From Paulownia fortunei (taxonomy: Eukaryota > Streptophyta > Magnoliopsida > Lamiales > Paulowniaceae), in the NCBI GenBank assembly GCA_019321725.1, contig CM033109.1, forward strand, positions 13,795,993 to 13,859,992: DNA of 64,000 nt, read 5' to 3'. Position 1 is the first letter of the stretch; each line of letters begins with the position of its first letter. Shown piece after piece: positions 48,002 to 58,602 of this stretch. Below the pieces are notes generated by a model. The model was not told where the DNA came from and did no database searches. It saw nothing but the letters and a program-made list of their open reading frames with translations. Both the position numbers and the translations under genes were made by a program.

Positions 48002-50621
48002 TGATAGGTGCATATTTTGACATATTTTTGTATCAAATCCTTTATACTTTTATTGCTTTATTCTTGTTATATATTATTTTGTTAATGTTTTGTGTTAGGT
48101 AATTAATGAATATAAAAATATCAAAAGAAACATGTTTTCAATCTTGTGCAGTTTTTTATTTTGGGCATAACTCCATGATCAAAAGCCCTATGGACCTGAA
48201 TCTTACTTTATTTTAAAATTAAGAGATAGGACTACAACTTTTCTGTTGGAATCTTAGTCAAATTTAGTCTTGATTATAGCAGAAAATTCAATCAAGTGGT
48301 TGCACATAATGGATCACCAAATATTTGGATCAAAGTTCAGCCTTGTATTGACTTATTTGACCAATTGAGTCATATCTCTTAACTCCAAATTGATTTTGAT
48401 CTTAAATTTGGATATGTTATACAAAAGAGGTAAATAAACAGTTTTCAGAAGATAAGATAGTGAGAAAATATGTCAAAATGGTGAAAACATATGATGTAAT
48501 GTGCTGCTGTAGTTAAAGGATGACTCTTGGACATGATTTATTAATTTAACAATATCTCTCTCATCCGACAACCAAATTTGACAAATGATATATGAAAATA
48601 TATTAGCACCAAAAGATTGACAACTTTTGTTCTTTTTACTTATTATCAAAATCTAGCTATATCTGACCTAAAAATGCAATTCAATTGGGTAGATGAGAAT
48701 TTTGAGGACTTTGTGTAACAATTTACCAACTCTTGGCAACTAGCATACCACTTGATTAACTCCTCCATTATTTGTTTGGCCTGTAGTATACTCCAAGCAC
48801 TATAAATAGGCTATGTATTAAGCTTGTAAGGGAGGAGGGGGAGGGGGTAGAGGGTTTCTTTAAGCTAAGTTTTCTAGTAGTAATGTATGTTTTCTAGTAA
48901 TGTAAGTTTTCTAGTAGTCATAGAAATGCATTTTCTAGTTTCTCTCTTCTATTTTTAGTCTTTCTTATTTTTATTATGTCTTTCTAAATTTCATTTTGGT
49001 GAGGAAAAAGGTTGAACCTCTTGATGAAGGAAGAAGAATGGTTATAAGGGTAGAAAATATTTATGTATGTTGTATTATTGTTTTGAGTTTTGATCTAAAC
49101 CCTACTTTTTATGGTGATTCTTGATTTATGTATCTCCAATGACATAACAAATACTTGGGTTCATTTAGCTTATTTTATGGTTCTACCCCACCAATTACTA
49201 ATGTGAAATCTTGATTTATTATTGACAAATGTGTGCATAAATGCTTGATCCCATAAATAAGTGTTGGTGTTAAGAGATAATTTACAAATAGTAAGACAAT
49301 ATCATGATTACCTTATTGTATGAGGTATTTGATAATATCTTCCTATTAGAACCTTCATTATGTATGGATTCCAATGGTGGCAATTAAGAGAGGTAAAAAG
49401 AATAAATAATCATTTATCCATCCAAAACTCAAGAGTGGATCCCTAATCCTCAGTACTTTTATTACTTTGGTTTTTCTTTAGTTACAATATACATTAATTT
49501 TTTATATATTTTGAATCACATAAATCCCATTTTTTTAGAATTATAATCCTAAATTCTTCAAGCAACTTCTCTGTGGATCGACCTTGGACTCATAAGAAAT
49601 TTATTACTTAATACAACCTGCACTTGGGTTTGAAACCTTAAAGTTGTAGCAAGTTTTTGGCACCGTTGCCGGGAAAGACAAGGTAAGTATTCAGGTTTGT
49701 TAATATTTTTCTTTTGTAAATATAGTTTGTTTATTTTCTTTACGGATATATGGTTATATGTTATCATAGTCATAATTCTCGGCGTTTAGTTAGAAATAAT
49801 TTTGAAACTTTATTTGAAAACTTGTTAAAATCACCTCTGCACACTTCCACCATTGCTGAAAATAAAAGTATCCAGGATGAAAATGAGAATCAACAGGTAC
49901 GTACCATGCGTTATTACTTGTAACCTTCTCAAAATTCTTCTCATTCTTATTTCATTTATTCTCTCAATGCAAATAACTTTGATTCAAACCAAGTATGATC
50001 ATTTTACTTCCTAATTTCCATAGTTTAGACTCTGAAAGCCTTTACTTGCATTTAAACGAATTTGATGAAGTATGTGCCACTTTTGATAACCAAACTTGTA
50101 CAAATGAGATTGTTAAGCTCAAATTATTTTCTTTTTCTTTAAAAGATAAATAAAAAACATGGTTTAATTCTTTAAAACCTAGGTCAATTGGCATTTGGGA
50201 AGAAATGCAAGCTGAATTTTTGAAAATGTTCTTTCCAACTCATAAAATTAATGCTTCGAAAAGACAAATTCAAAATTTTTCTCAATATTCTAAGGAAGGT
50301 ATTTGATAACATCTTCCTATTAGAACCTTCATTATGTATGGATTCCAATAGTGGCATTTAAAAAAGGTAGAAAAATAATAAATAATTGTTCATGTATCCA
50401 AAACTCAAGAGCGGATTTTTAATCCTTAATACTTTCATTACTTTGATTTCTTAGTTATAGCATAAATTTTTCTTTATAATCTAAACCACATTCAGCTCTT
50501 CTTTTAAGAAATATAAATCCAAAAATTTCAAACAACTTCCCTATGGATCAATTTTGGACTCCCGAGAAATTTATTATTTGACACAACTTACACTTGAATT
50601 TGTAACCTTAAAGTTGTAGCA
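48002..50621 (+). mobile_element. Athila-like element 2, collapsed
   Basis: The 5' LTR runs 48002-49652 (TGATAGGTGC to GTTGTAGCA), followed by the primer site TGGCACCGTTGCCGGG at 49659 and a gag start with SESLYLHLNEFDEVCATFD near 50030. Gag stops at about 50297 (FSQYSKE) and joins straight into LTR sequence (GTATTTGATAACATC, compare 49324), which runs to GTTGTAGCA at 50621. Most of the internal region and half of the 3' LTR are deleted. Its LTR lacks the internal duplication of element 1. Confidence 0.8.
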
Positions 50622-50703
50622 CACATATGATGTATGTCTTATTTCAATTACTGAAATTTTTTAAATTTCCATTGTGCATGTTATACATGATTTTGTGAAC
50701 CCA
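50622..50703 (+). repeat. Tail of a copia 5' LTR
   Basis: ACATATGATGTATGTCTTAT matches the end of the 3' LTR near 56678-56758. It ends GTGAACCCA just before a primer-binding site. The rest of the LTR is displaced by the Athila-like element. Confidence 0.75.
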
Positions 50704-51393
50704 TCAGTAGTATCAGAGCCTAGGTTAATGTGTTCTTATTATTTCACAAAAATGTATGTGAATTTTCATATGTTGAAAATTATGTTTAAATTGCGATTCT
50801 GTTTTGGGAATTGAAATTCTGGAATTTTTTGCATGATTTTAAAATGTTTAAAATTGTATCACATGAAATAAAAATAAATAAATCTTACGTCACAGCATCG
50901 TGGCACCGCAGAGGATAGAAGGTACGTTGACTAAGCATCGTGCAGGGTACTTAGACACCTGGTTGGCAATGTTTTGAGCAGAAATTATGATTTTTGGATT
51001 TTTTAAATTAGTTGTTAATTTTTAAAAATTTTAAAAATAATTTTTTGTGAAAAATCGTGAATTAATTCCCAAACTAGAAAGAAGTTAATTTTAAATAACT
51101 AGTAAATTTATAATTTACATGGTTTAAACTTGTATCATGTGATGATTGAATTTGAAATTTATGGGAAGGGTGATCATGGAACCTGGACTAGTTAAATGCT
51201 ATGTGATGGTTTTAATGCTTTTGGGTTTTTGTTTAAAATAAGGCATTTGAGTCTCGTCATCTCTCTATATTCGTCTCATTCCATTGCTATGAATATAAAT
51301 TCTATCTCCTTCCATTGTACCTTCTCTTGGAAGAAATTCCAATTTTTTTTGTTACGAATAACAATTGTAATGAGAGTAGAAATAGGAAGGTGA

Positions 51394-51683
51394 GACTTTT
51401 TTTTATAACCTAAGTTGCAGGCTTCGCCTGACTAATCCTAGGAGAGGTCGACCTTCCCTTCTAGTTCGCCCTCAGGGTAAATCGGATGCAGTCACAACCT
51501 ATAGATGGTTGGAGCAGGACCTTCGAATTACGGTCAACCCTCCCAAAAAATACCCCTTTATGTTGTGCGGTAAGGACCCCCAGAAGGACAACACAGGTGC
51601 GCCAAGGCCTGTGTATCCACCAGGATTTAAACCCTGATACTCCTTGTTAACATCCAACCATCTTACTGATGTGCTATGCCCAT
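51394..51683 (-). mobile_element. tRNA-derived SINE
   Basis: On the minus strand the 5' end carries an A box-like TAGCACATCAG (51665-51675) and, about 35 bp on, a B box GGTTTAAATCC (51623-51633). This is a standard RNA polymerase III internal promoter. The body continues through AGGTCGACCTCTCC and GGCGAAGCCTGCAAC to a terminal A run (plus-strand T run at 51397-51404). The flanks AAGGTGA (51387) and AAGGGTGA (51684) could be target duplications. The layout recalls the plant Au SINE family, but I cannot confirm the family. An open frame at 51499-51747 is incidental. Confidence 0.75.
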
Positions 51684-52849
51684 AAGGGTGATCTTCTTTT
51701 GTTTTTGGTAGACAAGAAGGAGTAAAGGGAGAAAAGCAAGGATTCAAGGCCTATGAATATATGCCTGATACATTCATGTAATAGATAACATTTATTATCA
51801 TTTTAATTATTACATTTAGATTGACCATAGATCCACTTAGGCTCAAGTGGATCGCATAAGATAAAGGCTGCTGATCATCCCATTATGTATGTATGTTAGA
51901 TACATATATAAGTTTATTTAATGCTTTCCTATGATTATACTTGCAATCTTATGAATAGTACAATATTAAATAAACAACATAATAAAATGATGAGGTCTGG
52001 TAAAATAGAAACCTCACTTAGAAATGTTCTAAGTTTAAAGAATTTTTAAGTAAATTCTATATCAAGCGTAAATGGACAATATTGGGTTGTGCCCAATTGT
52101 CCAAACCTTCCATCAAAAGTAGTTGGCTTGTGAAACGCTGTTACGTTTAGTTTGTTACCTACGAGTCATGGGATATGCTAGGTGCAAGTAATAGTTATGA
52201 CTGCTACTAGCATGGAGATGCCCATAGGGTAGGATGGCTAAGGGTTTTGGCCCCGAGTTGTAGGACTTACTTTAGTTGTCTTACTCACATAGATATTTGA
52301 TGGAAAATGTTTGACACTTAGTACGATATGGGCTCATAAAATTGGGGTGTATGGGAAGTGGTGAGGCAAAATAGTTTAAGGGTTGCATAGGGATAAAATT
52401 GCTAATGTGTTAGCTACCTTTTAGTTATAGGGATAAAATTGCTAATGTGTTAGCTACCTTTTAGTTATATCATATAGGCCATAAAATTGGGGTGTATAAT
52501 AAAGCTAATTCAATTTCAAGCCCACTAGAAAATATGATTTTCAGAATATCTATCTAGAGGGTGATGGGATTTTAATAAAATAGTGATAGATATTTAAGAT
52601 TAAAGATCTTACTATAAATGAATAAATTGTTGAATTTATGCTTAGTTCTCTGCCTCACTTAGGATAATTATTATCACTTTTAGTTGCACTAAAACTATTC
52701 CTGACACCAATAAACATCACTAAGCGCTAATCTATCCAGATTGCTCTTGAAATTTAGCAATGGTTCTTGAATTTAGGAGGTTAAGAATTTGTAAATGAGA
52801 GTTTCTACAATAGTTGTAGAAACAACTCCCACAAAATTTTGGAAGCATC

Positions 52850-54640
52850 TCCCATTACACATTCTACAAAGAGTTGTAGAGAACCTTCTTGACCTGCAAG
52901 ACTAGGTCATGTTTCTAAGAAGAGAATCGATAAGTTAGCATAATTTCTTGACCTTAAGGATGAGCGAGCAATGCCAACATATGAATCTTGCCTAAAGGGA
53001 AAGATGACCAAGTCACCATTTGTTGGACAAGTAAAGCATGTTACAAATCCTTTAGATTTGATCTATACAGATGTATGAGGGCTATTAAGTATTAGTTCCT
53101 GAGGAAACTATCACTATTTCATTATCTTTACCAATGATTACTCTAGGTATGGGTATGTGTATCGTTTGAGTTACAAGTCTAAAGTTTTTAGAAGGCTCAA
53201 AGACTTTAAGCATAAAGTGGAGAAACAAACTAGGAAAAGTATTAAGACTCTTCAATCTGATCGAGAAATCGAGTACTTAAGCTCAAAATTTCTTGATTAT
53301 CTAAGAGAGAATGAGATTCTCTCGCATCAAACTCTGTATGCAACTCCATAGCAAAATAGGGTTCCTGAGCATAGGAACATAACACTATTGGACATAGTTT
53401 GGTCTATGATGAGTTTCACTGGGATTTCTCTTTCATTCTGGGGCTATGCTCTGGAGTCGGCAGTATTTCTATTTAAAAAAGTACCAAGTAAGTTGGTGAC
53501 CAAAACATTATATGAGATGTGGTGTGGCAAGACCCCTTCTTACAAATATCTTAAGGTGCGGGGTTGCCCTACTTACATGAAGTAGCTAGTACAAGGTAAG
53601 TTGGATGCTAGATCCACCTTATGTAAGTTTGTGGGGTACCTAAAGGGATCTGTTGGATACTATTTCTATAATCCCTCAAAACAAAAGGCGTTTGTTTTAA
53701 GAAATGTCACCTTCCTTAAAAAAGAGTTTCTATTAGATAGAAAAGGCGAGGTTGTAAAACTTAAAGAAATTCTAGAATCACAAAACATATTACGAGAGAC
53801 AGTAGTACCAGAACTACCTATAATTAATACTTCTATCATACAGCCTCCTAGGAGATCTATTAGGATCTCAAGGCCACCTAAGAAATAGGTCTTTTATTGA
53901 AGAACAACAACGAGGAACATTCTTTGGATAGTGATCTAACGAATTATGCAGAAGCGATGTCTGACATCGATTCGTGAAGGTTGAAGGAGACCATTCAAAT
54001 TGAACTCCATGTATTCCAACAAGGTATGAACCTTGGCAGACCCACCATAGTGTATTATACCCATTAGCTACAAATAGGTCTATAAGAAGAAGTTTGGAGT
54101 AGATGGAGAGATAGTGGCCTATAAGGCACAATTGGTTGCAAAGGTTTATACTCAAAGATAAGGAGCTGACTATGTGGAAACCTTTTCTCCAGAAATCTAT
54201 TCAAATATTACTTGCAATATTAGCATATTATAACTATGAGATATGGCAAATGGATGTGAAGATCGCCTTCTTTAATGAAAATATTGAGGAAGAGATATAT
54301 ATGTGGCAACTAGAGGGCTTCATATCCAATAGAAGTGAGCAAAAGGTTTGCAAACTTGAGAGATTCATTTATGAACTCAAACAATATAAATGATCTAATT
54401 ACGGTCTACTATGATAACAACATTATTTTTGTACAAGCAAATGAGCCAAGATCTTATCAAAGATCCAAGCACATTATGAGGTGATACTATTTGATCTAAG
54501 ATATCATTGATAAAGACAATGTTCGAGTAGAGCGAGAGTCCTCGATAGAAAATATAGTAGATCTACTGATAAAGCCCTTAACTTGGAGAGTATTTAAAGG
54601 ACATTTTGAGAAGATGGGTCTTAAGTACATGGGCAATTGA
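52850..54640 (+). pseudogene. copia pol: integrase and fragments of RT and RNase H
   Basis: Blocks in order: LGHVSKKRIDKL and PTYESCLKGKMTKSPF (pre-integrase); NPLDLIYTDV, SRYGYVYRLSYKS and IEYLSSKFLDYLRENEI (integrase); FWGYALESAVFLFKKVPSK and FVGYLKGSVGYYFYNP. Then RT starts with EIVAYKAQLVAK and IWQMDVKIAFFNENIEEEIY. After KLERFIYELKQYK the frame jumps to the RNase H tail: RSKHIMR, then DLLIKPLTW, then HFEKMGLKYMGN. The YVDD segment is deleted. Stops occur throughout. Confidence 0.82.
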
Positions 54641-54660
54641 CTGTAGGGCAAATGAGAGAT

Positions 54661-56758
54661 TGCTAGAGTAATACTCGGTGAGCCATTAGTGGCGAACTTT
54701 TATACTCTTTTAAAAATAATCTTATTTATTTTTTTTATCAAAGCAAAGGCATTTTCTTTATCTTTATTAGTTTTGTCAATTATATCAAGTCCCTAGATTA
54801 TAAATAGCTACGGGGCATGGTCGCACATATGATGGCGATCTAGGAACATGCCTCTATGATTTTGATCTTAAACATGTTCCAGGTCAGGGGTTCATTGAGA
54901 TGGGACATCGATAAGCCAAATATACTTGCACACACAAAGTAGACTCGAAAAGAGAATACCATATTCCATAGACATTGGTATAGGAATGCTAGTACATATA
55001 TATGGGTCCTTGTTAGGGAACGATTATACCGAATTACCCACAAAAAATTCTCAATTGGAGATATTATTCGTCGAATGAGAATTTTCTAGCTACGATAATG
55101 AATTAACCGGTTCTAAAACTTGAGGCACCATGGTGGCCTTGTGCATGACATCATGCATTTTGATGGATTTCTCGATTCCATGAAAATCATAAGGTGTTTA
55201 CGTTGGGTATATGATCTTCGTGTATGGTTTTAATGTGTGGCCAACAAAAGATCCATCACCTATCTGGTTGAATAGGTGAATTTCCTATATTTTCATAGTC
55301 CTTGATCCTAAAAACCTTGAAATGGCTAAGGAAAGATGAATACAAGATGTGGGGTTTTCTAGTGATTCATCAAAGGATCAATGTAACTTGAAATGGAATC
55401 AGAGTTATTTTTATAATAGTGTTTCAACTAATAATCCATACTCTAGACTTAATTGAGAGATTAGTTGATGGAATGATCGTATTTGCATGGTACTCTTAAT
55501 AGAAAATGTTCACTTACTATTCACCTAAGACTAGGTAGTCAAGATGTACTGGTAGGTGCTTCTCTTGGAATTAAGAAGTTAATTCCTAGCGAGTTAATTA
55601 ATTAAATAAAATATTAATTTATTCTTAAGTTGTAAAAGCTACAAGCCCACTGCTAGCTTAGTTGTGAACTTAATTTGAGATAAAATTAATTTAAGAAGTT
55701 AAATTAATTCATCTAATTAAAAAATACAATTTTTTAAGTGGACCTAATAAAGATTAAGGGCTCATGAGAGTAAGTTAATTAATTGATTAAATTAATTAAT
55801 TATCTAGGTTTAAATTAATTTAACTAATTAAAATAATAAGATTGTTATAATGGGCCTAATTTGATTAGGTGTCCTATTATGGAATCAATTAATTAATTAA
55901 TTTGCTCAATTAATTCTATTGGACTTTTATTAATTAATAAAAATTAATTAATTAAATTTTAATAATTAATTAGAGTCCAAGCCCACAAGGTTAGAGGCCC
56001 ATTAAGATTCTTAATTACTTGAGTTGAAGACTCCTATTAAAAGATAGAATAATCTTTGTCTTGGAGAGAAAAAAAGAAGTAAAAGATAAGGAATGAGAAT
56101 TTTTCCTAATTGGATTAGGAAAGGAATGAGGATAAGGAAGGAAATAGTTGCAGACCTAATGAGATTAGGTCAAGACCACCTTATGTATATAAATATACAA
56201 GGGGCTAAAATTTATGAAGCTTGCACATCAAATTTTGGCCATCACCTCTCTCTCTCTCCATCTCTTGTGTTTTATTTTTCTTCTACACGAAAAAAACATT
56301 CCATTAAAAAGGTTCCATCCTTTTTTGATAAAAGATCAATTCTTCTACTCACTTGTTGATTTAAGAATTATTCTTCACTCCAAAAAATAGACTGGAAACA
56401 AGAAGACTATATTCAATAGCAAGGATTTAGTGCTTGTGGATTTGTTCGAGGTGTGGATACCTTTGGATGAACTACAGTTGGAGTTCTTGGTTAATCTTTT
56501 TGGAAGATCCAATGAAGAAGTTTGTATGGAGCTTGAGGAATTTGAATTCCTTCATACCCTTCACCAACCAAATTGCTTGAAAGGTATAATCTTGTGAAAC
56601 TGAGTCGTTTAATTTTATTAAGCAAACAATCAGAAAGGCAAATAAAAAATCCCATTATATCTGGGATTATCTTTTATACATATGACGTAGGTCTTATTTC
56701 AATTATTGAAAAATCTTAAATTCCCACTACACATGTCATCCCGCAATTTTGCGAAACA
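54661..56758 (+). repeat. 3' LTR of the plus-strand copia element (~2.1 kb)
   Basis: It begins TGCTAGAGTAATAC directly after the polypurine tract and ends TTTTGCGAAACA, matching the 50622-50703 tail. It includes a long TTAATTAATTAA-rich middle and a CTCTCTCTCTCTC run near 56250. It is the best-preserved member of the LTR family also found, reversed, at 26145, 47072 and 56785. Confidence 0.8.
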
Positions 56759-56784
56759 TATTCGTTAAGGGCTGCAAGTGTATC

Positions 56785-58602
56785 CCCTCTTAATGGTATC
56801 CACACTACAAAAAATCCACAAGTCTTGAATCCTTGCTAGTGAATTCAATCTCATTATTTCTAATCTAATTTGGGAGTCAATTGAATTCTATAATCAACTT
56901 ATGGTTAAAGAATTAAATTGATACAAGAAGTTATGGAACTTTTATTGATGGAAAGACTTTTTAACATGTGAAGAAAACAAAAACAAAAGAGAGAAGAAAG
57001 AGAGGGGGTCGATTTTTAGCTTCCAAGAGCACTCTTAAATTCATCCCCTGTGATGTATATTTGTACACCCTTGTGTTGCCCTAATCCAATTAAGAAACGA
57101 AATCCTTCCATATCTATCTAGTGTCTTTCTTTCCATCCAAGATAAGAATTCTTTGATTCTTTAATCAAATACTCCTAATGGCCCTTTAACCCCATGGGTT
57201 TGAATTCTAATTAAATATTAAAGTCTAATTAGTTAATCTTTATAAATTAATCAAGTTTAATTTAATTAATTGATCCAATCAATTAATTAATTAATTCTAT
57301 AAAGGCTCCCTAATTAAATTAGGTCTAATTAAATAAATATATTATTTAGTTAGTTAAATTATTTTAAGTCTATTTATTTAATTAATCCAATAGATTAATT
57401 AAAAAACTCCCATGAACCCCTAATATTAATTAGGTCAAATTAAATAATTATATTACTTAATTGGATGAATTAATTTAACTCTTTATATTAATTCTAGCTA
57501 AGTTAATTAACTTAATCCAACCCTTTGGATCATATTCTAGATTAGAAGTAGATTATCTCGATTGATTTATGTGTGACCCTTTATGTTCACAACTAAACTA
57601 ACAGTGGGCTAACAACTTTTGCAACTTAGTGAATAAATTAATATTTTAATTAATTAATCTAACTAATTAATCGGTTTGAAATTAACTACTTAATTCAAGA
57701 ACCTCACAAGTCATGAGAAGCACCTAGTTGTGCATTATGACTATTTAGTTTTAGGTGAATAGCAAACGAACCTATTTCGGTTACGAGTACCATGCAAATA
57801 TATTTTTTCCATCAACTAATCTCCCGATTAAGTTTAGGGTATAAATTAATAGTCAAAACCCTAATTTGATTTAATAACTATGATTCAATTTTAAGTTACA
57901 TTGATATTTAGATGAATCATAGGAAAACCCCACATCAACTATTCATCTTGCCTTGGCCAAGTTCTTCAAGACTAAGGATTATGAAAACATAGAAGATTCA
58001 CATATTCTAATAGCTAGGTGATAGATATTTTGTTGGCCATTCATTAACCTCCATACACAAAGACTATATATCAAATGTAAACCTCTTATGATTGTCATAC
58101 AATCAGAAAATATATCAAAGTATATGATATCGTGCATAAGACTAGTATGACGCCTCAAGTCTTACACTCTCATAACTAGAAAATTCTCATTTGACAAACA
58201 ATATTTTCAAAAAAATTCATGGGTCTGTTTCGATGTACTTGTTCCCTAATAAGCACCCACATATGTGCACTACCATCACAGTACCAATATTTATAGAATG
58301 AGACATCCTCCTTTTGAGCATAAATCGTGTATTAAGTCCATTAGACTTACCGATGTCCCATCTCAATGAACCCTAGTCTCGAAACGTGTTTAAAATTAAA
58401 AGTCATAGAGGTATATTTCATGATCGCTATCATATGCACAATCATACCACGTAAATATATATGATTTATGAAGTTTATCTAATTGATAAAATAATTAAAG
58501 ATAAAGAAGTGTCTTTTATTAATAAAAAATATAAATAAGATTATCTTTACAAGATCATAAAAGCATGTTACTAATTCGCTCGTCAAACACTAGTCTTATA
58601 CA
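56785..58602 (-). repeat. Reversed copia LTR, tail-to-tail with the preceding one
   Basis: From TATCCACACTAC near 56800 to TAGTCTTATACA at 58602 it follows the reverse complement of 54661-56460, with moderate divergence. Landmarks include GATGTCCCATCTCAATGAAC at about 58352 against GTTCATTGAGATGGGACATC at 54888. The last ~300 bp of the LTR are missing. It could be a solo or truncated LTR; no internal sequence follows. Confidence 0.75.

Larger units (their letters stand above)
50704..54660 (+). mobile_element. Internal region of a plus-strand copia element
   Basis: A primer site TAGTATCAGAGCC (50708-50720, one base off iMet) opens it. A long gag-less leader, an embedded SINE (51394-51683), a perfect 40-bp duplication at 52389-52468, pol remnants (52850-54640) and a polypurine tract (GCAAATGAGAGAT, 54648-54660) follow. 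Gag is not recognisable, and the middle of RT plus most of RNase H are gone. Confidence 0.75.

Noticed and set aside
51499..51747. 82-codon minus-strand frame
   Set aside because: It overlaps the SINE and its flank; no protein match.
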